64,000 nt of DNA from Paludibacteraceae bacterium (GTDB lineage: Bacteria > Bacteroidota > Bacteroidia > Bacteroidales > Paludibacteraceae), in the NCBI GenBank assembly GCA_018433525.1, contig JAHDRA010000006.1, forward strand, positions 1-64,000, given 5' to 3'. The translations under genes were made by a program, and so were the position numbers. How positions within the stretch are numbered: position 1 is the stretch's first letter; every line of letters begins with the position of its first letter. This document shows positions 53,137-62,356 of this stretch, piece after piece. The notes beneath the pieces are model-generated. The model made no database searches. It was given only the letters and a program-made list of their open reading frames with translations, and had not been told where the DNA came from.

Positions 53137-54752
53137 TTGATTTTAACATTTGAAATAATTATATTTTCGTTTTCCTCTCCTTTCAGTTCAATTGCATTTT
53201 GAAGTTTTTCGGGATAGGTGAAATTTTCGGCTTTAAAATTTTCTATCCGATTTAAACGCAGAGCAGGACCGATTGTCGGTTCAACATAAATGTTTTTGAA
53301 TACTATATCTTTGGAATTATTCAATTCTGCTCCATAAGTAGCTGTGATAATTGCATTTTCAACCTGAATGTTGCTGATTTTCATTTCAGGCAACCCGTTG
53401 AAAAACATTGCTCTGTGTGCGTTGCGCGAAACTATGTTTTTTACGAAAATATTTCTGAAAACGGGTGTCTCTTCTGTAACAGGCATCAATACAGCATCTT
53501 TCTGATTATCGTTTCCTTCTTCCATAGCTTCTGTAGCGGACTTGCCACCATAATACAAATCAAATAAAAATGAGTCGGTTAAAATATCGAACATGTAAAT
53601 TCCGTCAACAAAAATATTCTCAACAACGCCACCACGTCCACGTTTACTTTTGAAGCGAAGTCCCACATCCGTTCCTAAAAACTGACAGCAACTGACAGAA
53701 ATATTTCTTACTCCACCCGACATTTCACTTCCAACCACAAAACCACCATGAGCTTTGAAAACCTTACAGTTGTGAACAATTAAATTTTCGGTAGGAACAG
53801 CTCTACGACGGCCTTCTTCGTCTTTGCCCGATTTAATGCAAATGGCATCATCTCCTACATCAAAATAACTATTGACTATGATGACATTTTTACAGGATTC
53901 CACATCAATTCCATCCCCATTTTGAGCATAATCGGGATTTCGGACGATAATGTTATCAACAATCACATTTTCACACATAAAAGGATGAATGTTCCAGCTT
54001 GGAGAATTTTCAAATAAAACACCCTGCAAGAAAACATTTTTGCATTGAATAAAACTCACCATAACCGGACGAAGAAAATCCCTTATTTCCATCCATTCTT
54101 CATCAGTCAGTTTTGCACGCGGAACATTCATGTCGCTTATCGAGTATCCTTTGTATGATTTTTCCGATGGAAACCAATAATTTCCCTCTTTTACAACTCC
54201 GCCCGAATTGACCACTTTTTTCCATTCCGAAGCTGTAACTTTTGATTTTTTCAAAGGCCTCCATGCTTCGCCAGATCCATTGATGGAACCTTCGCCCGTA
54301 ATGGCTACATTTTCAATGTTCCTTCCGGAAATGGGTGATTGGCAGCGTTTGGTTGCCAAACCTTCAAAGTAGGTATCTACCAAAGGATATAAATCAAAAT
54401 CTTTTGAAAAAAGAATTAATGCTCCTTTTTCCAGATGAAGATTAATATTTGATTTTAATTCAATAGGTCCAGTAAACCATACACCTGCAGGTACAATTAA
54501 TTTACCTCCACCTTTTCGGGCAAGAGCATCAATTGCCTGTTTAAAAGCTTCGGTGTTTAAAGTTTTTCCATCACCTTTTCCGCCAAAATCTTCTATCCTC
54601 ACCACATTGTTTTTAAAAGTGGGGGGCTGGATTTTTGGCATTTCAAAAGGTAAATTTTTGAAAAGATATTCGTAAGGATTTTTTGCGTTTAAATGGGCAG
54701 TGATTAAAATTGCACTTGCCAGCATTAAAAATAATGACTTAAATTTCATCAC
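53133..54752 (-). CDS. GH28 polygalacturonase-type glycoside hydrolase
   Basis: 539 residues with a signal peptide (MMKFKSLFLMLASAILITAHLNA). The N-terminal loop IEDFGGKGDGKTLNTEAFKQAIDAL and right-handed beta-helix are typical. The four GH28 signature segments are recognisable: NGDGIDVES, VGDDAICIKSGKD (Asp pair), HGGFVVGSE and RFKSKRGRGG (the RIK position). It hydrolyses alpha-1,4 galacturonosyl linkages; exo-acting or rhamnogalacturonan-specific forms are possible. First enzyme gene after the Sus genes, separated from them by a strong hairpin. Confidence 0.93.
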   Translation of the reverse strand: MMKFKSLFLMLASAILITAHLNAKNPYEYLFKNLPFEMPKIQPPTFKNNVVRIEDFGGKGDGKTLNTEAFKQAIDALARKGGGKLIVPAGVWFTGPIELKSNINLHLEKGALILFSKDFDLYPLVDTYFEGLATKRCQSPISGRNIENVAITGEGSINGSGEAWRPLKKSKVTASEWKKVVNSGGVVKEGNYWFPSEKSYKGYSISDMNVPRAKLTDEEWMEIRDFLRPVMVSFIQCKNVFLQGVLFENSPSWNIHPFMCENVIVDNIIVRNPDYAQNGDGIDVESCKNVIIVNSYFDVGDDAICIKSGKDEEGRRRAVPTENLIVHNCKVFKAHGGFVVGSEMSGGVRNISVSCCQFLGTDVGLRFKSKRGRGGVVENIFVDGIYMFDILTDSFLFDLYYGGKSATEAMEEGNDNQKDAVLMPVTEETPVFRNIFVKNIVSRNAHRAMFFNGLPEMKISNIQVENAIITATYGAELNNSKDIVFKNIYVEPTIGPALRLNRIENFKAENFTYPEKLQNAIELKGEENENIIISNVKIK

Positions 54753-54790
54753 TTTTAAGATTTAGAGATCAATAAAATCGATTTTTTAAA

Positions 54791-54828
54791 GAAGCATAAA
54801 AACAGCAATAAAACTGTCTTTATGCTTC
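54791..54828 (-). terminator. Strong hairpin between the Sus genes and the enzyme genes
   Basis: GAAGCATAAAAACAG and CTGTCTTTATGCTTC pair over about 15 bases (one mismatch) with an 8-base loop. On the minus strand the stem is followed by TTTAAAAAATC, a modest tract. It may partly terminate after the surface-lipoprotein gene or protect the susCD message. Confidence 0.7.
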
Positions 54829-54846
54829 TACTCAGCTATGAAAAAA

Positions 54847-56454
54847 CTACCAGGAAATATTGGCTCCAATACCTTGTTCCAACAAGGTAGCATTTGTTAT
54901 GGTTAAATTACCGTTTGCTTCATCAACAAAACCGGGATTTTGCTGCAGGTAAGTGCCCGAATTATCAGTTTTTACATTCAGCGCTGTACCCGTATAAACA
55001 AGATAATTGGGTGCATTGAAATAATTATTTTTGTTGAAAAGTACAATATTGGTAGCTGTCTGGTTGGTATAATATCCCACTGAATTAGCCACTACATTGT
55101 TGGTAAATGTAATTTCATTATTAGCAAATCGTACGTATAATAAGCGACGAGCAGCATCATTATTTACTTTACTAAAAGTACAACGGTTGACTTTAATAAT
55201 GGTCGACTTTCCAGGGAAGCTGGAAGAGGCATCATCAAGCCGGAAAAAATCACGGTCGGGAGCACAATTATAAAAAGTTGAATTCAATAACGTTGCATTT
55301 TCAATACATCCAGATCGAACATCAATGCAATCGGCACTACTGGTCAAAATGTTGGATACTTTGCAATTTTGAATGGTAAATGATCTTACCGAAACAGCAA
55401 TTCCACTTGCACCCGAAATCAAAGATTTACCATAATTTGTAATAATACAATCCTTGAATAAAATATCACCACAAGCCACACTTTGAGTGAGCTGCACCAC
55501 ATGATCACGCATATCAGCATCGCTCTGACCATTCAGAATAACGTCCTTTACAGTTAAAGAAGCGTTTTCTGCAGTTAATCTAAATTGCATATGAAGAGTA
55601 GGTTTATTGCTCTTCAAATATCCTCTGATACTGATACCTTTGTCTATATTAATTGTTTGACCGGCACTTTTTAAAAATTCATTGCTTCCATCGTCTGAGG
55701 CAACTAACACAATTCTGCTGCCGGAAGCTGCACCCTGAATAGCAACAACCAAATCTTCATCAGGATGAACAACAATGGTATTTGCTGCATTTAAATCAAT
55801 TTTGGTAGTAAAAGTAGCACTTCCGCGTACTTTGTCATCTTTCATCAGCCTGGCAGTATAGTCGGTATCTTCAATCAATCCGCTTAGGGTAGCTTCTCCA
55901 GCTGCTATTTCCTCTGCCGTTACCACATGCTCTAAAGTACTTTGGCCAGCCGTTAAAATAATTTTCGTAGCTGTCTCTCCGGCTTTCCATGTCAATTTTA
56001 CACTGTGTGCTGAAACCGATTCTTCGGATACGGCGTTCATAATTTGTTCTTCGCCGGTTTTAAAATACACAGCACTCCATTTCGATTCTGCAATTTCACT
56101 TCCCACGGCCTTGATACGTACTGAATATTGCGTTGCTCCTATCAATCCACTCTTAATGGTATCCGGAATATCATCATTCGTAATATTAGTAAAAATCATT
56201 ACCGGACTTCCAGCAAATGTCAAGCTGTCATTTTCATATACTTCAATTACATAACTTTCTGCCTTTGGATTTTTTGTCCAGTTAAGAACCACCTGTGTTT
56301 TGTTTATCACTTTTGCTTCAACACCAACAGGAGAGAACAATCTGTCTGTCACCAATTCTGTAATTTCTTCCGGTAAATCATCTTTGCATGAACTTACAGT
56401 GAAGACAATCAATAAACTAAATAGGATAGGAATATTTTTAAATATCTTTTTCAT
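54847..56454 (-). CDS. Surface glycan-binding-type lipoprotein (fibronectin III plus DUF4957/DUF5123-like beta-helix)
   Basis: 535 residues. A lipoprotein signal ends in FTVSSCKDDLPEE (Cys near residue 23). Two fibronectin type III-like domains follow (about 40-135 and 138-220; VVLNWTKNPKAESYVIEV, VKLTWKAGETATKI). A parallel beta-helix region runs to the end (SLTVKDVILNGQSDADMRDHV..., DILFKDCIITNYGK..., FTIQNCKVSNIL..., KVNRCTFSKV...). No lyase catalytic arginine context was found. Its place just after susD fits a surface glycan-binding protein that delivers pectin to SusCD. It is 23 bases from susD. Confidence 0.85.
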   Translation of the reverse strand: MKKIFKNIPILFSLLIVFTVSSCKDDLPEEITELVTDRLFSPVGVEAKVINKTQVVLNWTKNPKAESYVIEVYENDSLTFAGSPVMIFTNITNDDIPDTIKSGLIGATQYSVRIKAVGSEIAESKWSAVYFKTGEEQIMNAVSEESVSAHSVKLTWKAGETATKIILTAGQSTLEHVVTAEEIAAGEATLSGLIEDTDYTARLMKDDKVRGSATFTTKIDLNAANTIVVHPDEDLVVAIQGAASGSRIVLVASDDGSNEFLKSAGQTINIDKGISIRGYLKSNKPTLHMQFRLTAENASLTVKDVILNGQSDADMRDHVVQLTQSVACGDILFKDCIITNYGKSLISGASGIAVSVRSFTIQNCKVSNILTSSADCIDVRSGCIENATLLNSTFYNCAPDRDFFRLDDASSSFPGKSTIIKVNRCTFSKVNNDAARRLLYVRFANNEITFTNNVVANSVGYYTNQTATNIVLFNKNNYFNAPNYLVYTGTALNVKTDNSGTYLQQNPGFVDEANGNLTITNATLLEQGIGANISW

Positions 56455-56477
56455 GTTGTAGAATTTAATAAGGTTAG

Positions 56478-58265
56478 TTAATAGCCATAATCATTTTTCA
56501 GCAAGCCGTTACTCGAATCGATAAACACTTGCCATATGGGCCAAAATTGACGAGTATCTGGATCTCTTTGAAAAAGAGAATTAATTTTATCATCAGTTAA
56601 GGTGTTGACACCATTGCTTACAAACCAACCCTTGCTCGATTCGTAGTTTAAAGCCGCTCCTTCGGTATCGGTATGTCCATGCTCCAATCCATATATGATA
56701 AGCGATTCACCATCGCTGGCTGTTTTATAGTAAATTTTTTCAGGTAGGTCGGCATATTCGCCTTGACGATTAGCAAGTCGGGTGAGTTTAGCTTTTGCTT
56801 CATTCATTTTTGTAGAAAGTAAATTCCAGCGAATCAAATCGGCCTTCCTCAACGATTCACCACAAAACTCCAGAGCACGTTCGTTGACAATAGCATTGAA
56901 AAAAGCTTCTTTGCTGGCAGTTACGCTTGCCATGTAAGCGTCAACTTTTTCAGGATTATTTGGGAAAGCCCGTTTGCGAATTTCTCTCAAATAAGGTGCT
57001 GCTGCTTCCGGACCATCAAGTTCGTTAATTGCTTCAGCAGCCATTAAATAAATATCGGCATAACGCATGCATTGCCAATTAATTCCATCATCATTGGTCG
57101 AAGTAACCACTCTTTTCATCCACTCGTAACGCAATTTTCCAAAACACCACGAACTCAGTTTGCGTGGCACTTGTTTGCCATTTGTCCATTCATAAGGCAC
57201 ACAAGTAATATCACGACGAATATCATCTTTATCAAAATCGTAATAAACATAAGGAAGCGGTCCATTCTGTCCACCTTGTGCTTGTTGAGTGTATTTATCG
57301 GTAGTAGTATGTTTTACTCCAAATGTATATAACACCCGACCACGTCCATCGGAAAATGGTATTTCATAAAGTGATTCTAATCCTGCAGTAACGTTGTCTT
57401 GACAAAGGTTTCTGAAATTTTGTTCAAAAGTTCCCAATTTACAGGTCTTGCTTTCAATGACATCAATACATTCTTGTTTAACGATTGGATAAAGGTTTTC
57501 AACCGAAAGTTCAGGATCATTACTTCTGCGAATCGTTCCATCGGGACGTTGAGAATATCCAGCAGCAGCCAGACAAATTCTGGCTCTTAAACCTTTTACA
57601 AAAGCCTTGTTTACTCGTTCAGTGGTTCGTGTAACAGCCGTTTCATTAGGCCAAGCCACATAATTTTCTGCTTCGGCCAAATCGGCAATTATTTGCTTGT
57701 AAATTACATCTCTGTCCGATTTTGGCAAATAAAGCGTAGAAGGAGAAATGGGTTCAAACCGCGCAGGGACATCACCCCACGCTTTTATCAAATCATTGTA
57801 AATCATGGCTCTTAAAGTAAGGGCTTCGCCCAGTATTTGGGCAAGTTCTGGATTTTTCTCCACATTTCCATAAAGCCGCAAACCTCTAATACATAAATTA
57901 GCACGTTCAATAGCTTCATACATTTTAGCCCATGCATTGTTTTCCATATTCATCTGAGTATTGGTAGGAAGTGGATCGTAACCGGTCAGTTTTGCACGGT
58001 CATCACTTACATTTTCAGATGAATTGTACCACTCGATATCGGTGTTAATCCCGTAAAAAGGTATGTAACGACCACGATAGGAATTGGTTTCTGCCAAAGA
58101 TTGATGAATGCCCATCAAAGCTCCTTCTGCCAAAACAGGCGTAGAAAAAATTACCTGTTCGTCCAATGACGATTTGGTGGGAGCTTCTAAAGTTTCCTCG
58201 CATGAACTCATTATTCCCATTAAGAAAAGAGTGAGTATTGCAGAAATAAATATTGTCTTTTTCAT
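56478..58265 (-). CDS. SusD/RagB-like outer-membrane lipoprotein
   Basis: 595 residues. The lipoprotein signal MKKTIFISAILTLFLMGIMSSC ends in the acylated Cys near residue 22. The TPR-rich SusD fold shows ALTLRAMIYNDLIKAWGDVPAR, NKAFVKGLRARICLAAAGYSQ, WQCMRYADIYLMAAEAINEL, and the conserved C-terminal NERALEFCGESLRKADLIRW. It forms the lid over the SusC transporter and binds the pectin-derived oligosaccharide. It is 21 bases after susC. Confidence 0.96.
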   Translation of the reverse strand: MKKTIFISAILTLFLMGIMSSCEETLEAPTKSSLDEQVIFSTPVLAEGALMGIHQSLAETNSYRGRYIPFYGINTDIEWYNSSENVSDDRAKLTGYDPLPTNTQMNMENNAWAKMYEAIERANLCIRGLRLYGNVEKNPELAQILGEALTLRAMIYNDLIKAWGDVPARFEPISPSTLYLPKSDRDVIYKQIIADLAEAENYVAWPNETAVTRTTERVNKAFVKGLRARICLAAAGYSQRPDGTIRRSNDPELSVENLYPIVKQECIDVIESKTCKLGTFEQNFRNLCQDNVTAGLESLYEIPFSDGRGRVLYTFGVKHTTTDKYTQQAQGGQNGPLPYVYYDFDKDDIRRDITCVPYEWTNGKQVPRKLSSWCFGKLRYEWMKRVVTSTNDDGINWQCMRYADIYLMAAEAINELDGPEAAAPYLREIRKRAFPNNPEKVDAYMASVTASKEAFFNAIVNERALEFCGESLRKADLIRWNLLSTKMNEAKAKLTRLANRQGEYADLPEKIYYKTASDGESLIIYGLEHGHTDTEGAALNYESSKGWFVSNGVNTLTDDKINSLFQRDPDTRQFWPIWQVFIDSSNGLLKNDYGY

Positions 58266-58286
58266 TTTATCAAATTATTTACAAGG

Positions 58287-61200
58287 TTAAAAATTTAAAT
58301 TTAAGCCAAATACTACCTGTCGGCTTTTTGGATATGCCGAATAATCAACCGATGGTGTCAATTCGGTTTTACGTCGAGTTGAAACTTCAGGATCGAAACC
58401 GGAATAATTTGTCCAGCAATACAAATTATAACCGGTAACATAAAAACGCAACTGTTGAATTTTGATTTGTCTGATTAAATGAACCGGTAAAGTATAACCT
58501 AAAGTAAGCGTATTTAACCTCAAGAAAGAACCATCTTCAACAGCCCAATCGGAAAAAACATATTTTGACATATACGGAGACCACATTGTTGTATTGGCAT
58601 TCATGGCTTCCAATTCTGCCGGATTGTTGCTAATGGTTCCGTCAGATTTCAAATTAGTCCAGCGTTTTCCGTCTGCCATGATGGCTAACATGTTTCGATA
58701 TTGATATTTACTGGTAGAAGTGTATTCGATTTTATTGGCATTGTACACATCATTCCCATAACTCCAGTTAAAATTTGCAGAAAGGTCAAATCCGTACAAT
58801 CTTCCATTAATTGTAAATCCACCAGTATGTAAGGGATTGGCATTTCCTATTATCGTATAATCTTTTGAATTTACAATGCTGTCATTGGTAATGTCTTTCA
58901 GTTTCATTGCTCCAGGGCGAAGCGCATCTGATCCAATTACGGAAGAACAATCAACAACTCCTTCCTTCAATATCCATTTTTTCTTTACAGAATCGTATCC
59001 TTCAAAATCAGATACTTCATATCTTCCATCGGAACGGTAGCCATACATTTGCCCAACAGAACCTCCTGCAGCAATCCAGTAATCGTTTCCTATTTCAGTT
59101 GAAGCCCAGCCACTGGCTGCTCCAAAGTCGCTCATTATTCCCAGAGAATTGATTTTGTTTTTATTGAATCCAATGTTTCCACTGAAACTCAAACCATAAT
59201 TCTTTTTGTCTATTGCTATCCAATTCAGTGTAAATTCAACGCCCTTATTTTGCGTTTCTCCCATATTACGGTACTGAGTATCATAACCTGTACCAGGAAC
59301 GGGGAAATTGATCAACAAGTCGGAAGTGGTATTATAATAACCTTCAATTGTTCCATTTAATTTACTTTTCAAGAGGACAAAGTCCAATCCCAAGTTTCGC
59401 GTTACGGTTGTCTCCCATTTCAAATCGGGATTTGCCATAATTTTTGAGGGAGACCAGTAAGAAGCAACGTTATTGATCCATGAAGTAGACTTGGAATCGA
59501 AAGATTGTGTCATCTGACCGGATGGTATGTTGTTGTTTCCCGCTGTTCCATAGCTCAACCTGAGCTTTAAATCATCCAACCAAGATTGAGTAGATTCCAT
59601 AAAAGGTTCTGAAGAAATTCTCCATGCTAAGGCAGCAGAAGGAAAATATCCCCATTTATTGCCTTTGGAAAACTTACTCGAACCATCGGCTCTAAATGTT
59701 ACACTCATCAGATAACGACTTAAATAATCATAATTTGCTCTTCCAAAGAATGATAAAAGTATATCGTCGGGTGAATAATAATTCTCGATATTATAGGGAG
59801 TTCCTTGAGAGGTTAACCTAAAAGCATTGGTAGAAGTAAAGCTTTTGGGATATCCGTGAATAGTATTAGTTAACGTTTGCTTGCTATTAAAAATGTATTC
59901 TTCTCCCAGCAATACATCCAAATGATGACTCGTTCCCAATAATTTCTTAAAGTCATAACTTACCGTATTGGTATTTCTAAAAGTATTCAAAAATGTATTG
60001 TTCAATTCGGCAGCGGGATAACCCTGATTTTCGGAGGAAGGAATATTTTTAATGTAATAAGTGGTAGTTCCATAAAAACGCTGGTCTTCTGCACGATAAT
60101 TCTCGTATCCAAACTCAACTTTCAGCTTAAAATTATCAAATGCCTTCCACGTAATATCCCCTGCCATATTAAGATTGTTCCGCTTTTGTTGACGATCGTT
60201 ATCGGAAATAGCCACCAATGGATTATATAAATTTCCTATTTCCGTATCATCACTGGTACCGGCTTCTGATGTCAGATCCTTCAAAGGAAAAGGAGGATAA
60301 ATCATGGCATATTTCAAACGCGAATCGGCACTTGAAACTTCCTTTTGTTCATTCATACCTCCACCATTGATTTTTGTGTTGATGTATCGAGTAGAAAAAT
60401 TCATTGAAACATTTTTGGAAGGATTGGTAGTGTACTTAAAATTAATATTGTCACGCTTGAAACTTGACATTTGCATAATGGCCTTGTCATCTATATGACT
60501 GAAACTAAAAGAAAATTTGTTTTTGGAATCGCCTCCGTTGATGCTTAAATTGTGATTAAAAGTTGTTCCTGTCCTACCAAATACAAGATCTTGCCAATTG
60601 TTGGAAGGTACATTGTTATAAAGATCAATATCCTGATAATTGCCAAAATACTTTTCGTAAGAGCTTGCATCTCCATCGTTTTTCAACAAAGCCAGCTCAT
60701 ACTGCCACTTAGCATAATCTGATGGAGACAAAACGTCCAATGTTTTGGCTATTTTTTTTGCTGCGGTATAGAAATTATAATTTGCTGTTATTTTGCCTTC
60801 TTTTCCCGATTTGGTAGTGATGATAACTACCCCATTAGCACCACGAGAACCATAAATTGCCGTAGATGAGGCATCTTTCAAAATGTCAATAGATTCAATA
60901 TCATAAGGAGAAATGTCATCAATAGATTGTACAGGAAATCCATCAACTATCAACAAAGGTTTGTTGCTTCCGGTAATGGAGCCTCCACCACGAACACGTA
61001 TTCTGATTTCCGCATCGGGAGATCCTTCAGTAGTTGTAACCTGCACACCGGCCAATTTTCCTGAAATTGCTTCTGCTGGAGAAGATACGGGAATGTTCAT
61101 AATCGCATCCGAACTAACCGAAACTACAGAACCGGTAATGTCTTTTCTTTTCACCGTGCCATATCCAATGGCAACAACTTCATTCAATCCTATCGCTTCT

Positions 61201-61532
61201 TCGGTCATTACCACATTAATGACGCTTCGATTCCCTATTTCAACAGTTAACGGTTTCATTCCAACATAGGAAAACTGCAACTTGGTGGCATTAGCCGGAG
61301 CAGTGATAGTAAAATCTCCATTTAAATTGGTAACAGTACCTGCAGAAGGAGATCCCGCAACAATAACTGATACCCCAATTAATGGCTCTCCATCAGTAGT
61401 TTTTACGGTTCCTTTAATCGTTCTTTCATTTTGCTGAATTAAATTGTTCTGGTCAGTAAAACCATAAACTTGAACAAAAAAACCAACCAATATGAAAAAC
61501 AAAATGGAAATAAATTTTTTTTGAGTTCTCAT
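58287..61532 (-). CDS. SusC/RagA-like TonB-dependent transporter
   Basis: 1081 residues with a signal peptide near residues 6-26. The N-terminal carboxypeptidase-like domain (about 38-115; IKGTVKTTDGEPLIGVSVIVAG) precedes the TonB-box and plug region (LNEVVAIGYGTVKRKDITGSVVSV). The SusC plug signature KDASSTAIYGSRGANGVVIITTKSGK follows, then a 22-strand barrel ending in an aromatic residue (VVFGLNLNF). It imports oligogalacturonides or rhamnogalacturonan fragments with TonB energy. First gene of the pectin row. The promoter with operator is at 61644-61698. Confidence 0.97.
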   Translation of the reverse strand: MRTQKKFISILFFILVGFFVQVYGFTDQNNLIQQNERTIKGTVKTTDGEPLIGVSVIVAGSPSAGTVTNLNGDFTITAPANATKLQFSYVGMKPLTVEIGNRSVINVVMTEEAIGLNEVVAIGYGTVKRKDITGSVVSVSSDAIMNIPVSSPAEAISGKLAGVQVTTTEGSPDAEIRIRVRGGGSITGSNKPLLIVDGFPVQSIDDISPYDIESIDILKDASSTAIYGSRGANGVVIITTKSGKEGKITANYNFYTAAKKIAKTLDVLSPSDYAKWQYELALLKNDGDASSYEKYFGNYQDIDLYNNVPSNNWQDLVFGRTGTTFNHNLSINGGDSKNKFSFSFSHIDDKAIMQMSSFKRDNINFKYTTNPSKNVSMNFSTRYINTKINGGGMNEQKEVSSADSRLKYAMIYPPFPLKDLTSEAGTSDDTEIGNLYNPLVAISDNDRQQKRNNLNMAGDITWKAFDNFKLKVEFGYENYRAEDQRFYGTTTYYIKNIPSSENQGYPAAELNNTFLNTFRNTNTVSYDFKKLLGTSHHLDVLLGEEYIFNSKQTLTNTIHGYPKSFTSTNAFRLTSQGTPYNIENYYSPDDILLSFFGRANYDYLSRYLMSVTFRADGSSKFSKGNKWGYFPSAALAWRISSEPFMESTQSWLDDLKLRLSYGTAGNNNIPSGQMTQSFDSKSTSWINNVASYWSPSKIMANPDLKWETTVTRNLGLDFVLLKSKLNGTIEGYYNTTSDLLINFPVPGTGYDTQYRNMGETQNKGVEFTLNWIAIDKKNYGLSFSGNIGFNKNKINSLGIMSDFGAASGWASTEIGNDYWIAAGGSVGQMYGYRSDGRYEVSDFEGYDSVKKKWILKEGVVDCSSVIGSDALRPGAMKLKDITNDSIVNSKDYTIIGNANPLHTGGFTINGRLYGFDLSANFNWSYGNDVYNANKIEYTSTSKYQYRNMLAIMADGKRWTNLKSDGTISNNPAELEAMNANTTMWSPYMSKYVFSDWAVEDGSFLRLNTLTLGYTLPVHLIRQIKIQQLRFYVTGYNLYCWTNYSGFDPEVSTRRKTELTPSVDYSAYPKSRQVVFGLNLNF

Positions 61533-61643
61533 AAAATTAGATTTAATTAAAAGTTAAGTATTTAAAATTGATGTGATTCTTATCCTTCTAAATGTTTCAA
61601 TATAAAAAATAATCTTTTAATTTTATCGATGCTAAAATTAAAA

Positions 61644-61698
61644 TGTGTTCGCACACGGTTTTTATTTCAAAATTATTTTTAATGTGTTGAAAAAGCAA
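61644..61698 (-). promoter_or_regulatory. susC promoter P1 with operator 1
   Basis: On the minus strand TTG (61698-61696), 20 bases, then TAATTTTG (61675-61668) fit the Bacteroidota -33/-7 consensus. Ten bases on lies CGTGTGCGAACACA (plus strand TGTGTTCGCACACG, 61644-61657), near-identical to the uxaC palindrome. It covers the likely start of transcription. The susC ATG is about 110 bases further, giving a long leader. Confidence 0.75.
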
Positions 61699-61789
61699 TG
61701 AAATATATGATTATACATTTTTTAAACTTATTACTCGTAATAACTATATATTTTTGATTAACAAGTAATTATATTGTTTTTCAAAATAA

Positions 61790-61823
61790 TGTGTACGCAC
61801 ACGATTTTATCACAACAAATGTA
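61790..61823 (-). promoter_or_regulatory. Operator 2 with a second -7-like box upstream of susC
   Basis: TGTGTACGCACACG (61790-61803) is the third copy of the palindrome. On the minus strand TACATTTG (61823-61816, TAnnTTTG) lies 12 bases before it, but no TTG at -33 is seen. The distance to operator 1 is 146 bases, close to a whole number of helical turns (about 14), so looping between the two sites is possible. Confidence 0.65.
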
Positions 61824-62356
61824 ATATATAATTCTCTATTTAATTCACTTTGAAAAATTAAATAATGTTAAATATATATTGTTGTTACATTCTTGTTTTT
61901 GTAATTCTCTGATTTTGTGATTTTTAAAATAAAATTTTATTTCCGAAAAATTTATGTTTTGCACGTAAGCAGCGAAAAATAAAAAAAGAACCTCTGAATG
62001 CTCATGCTGATAAAATATTACCATCTTAAATTATTGCTAAATAATGTTTGATTTGCATGGAAAATTTAATAACATAAATAAGGTTGTATTTTGCAATTGA
62101 CTTTATAGCCCGAATTGGCAATTATATCATTTGTAAACAAAATAAGGAATAAAACTTTGAAAATTTGCTTTTCCAACTTTTTATCTATCTTTGCTCCCAA
62201 AAAATTTGTGGAGATTAATTTCCTTAATATTGTGAAAAGGCATCTTTTAATTAACTTTTTCAATTATTTGTAGATACTATCGCTTTTTTAAAAACTACCA
62301 ATCTTGTGGTGAATTTTTAAAGAAAAATCAAATATAATCACTTAAATTAATACGCT

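Larger units (their letters stand above)
61533..62356. other. Divergent promoter region between susC and the nucleoside permease
   Basis: About 820 very AT-rich bases. Two operator copies and two -7 boxes (listed separately) read towards susC. Nothing convincing was found for the permease promoter. A 65-codon frame at 62066-62263 (minus) has no coding character. Confidence 0.6.

Noticed and set aside
62066-62263. 65-codon minus-strand ORF upstream of the permease
   Set aside because: Lies in AT-rich promoter DNA, with no coding character.
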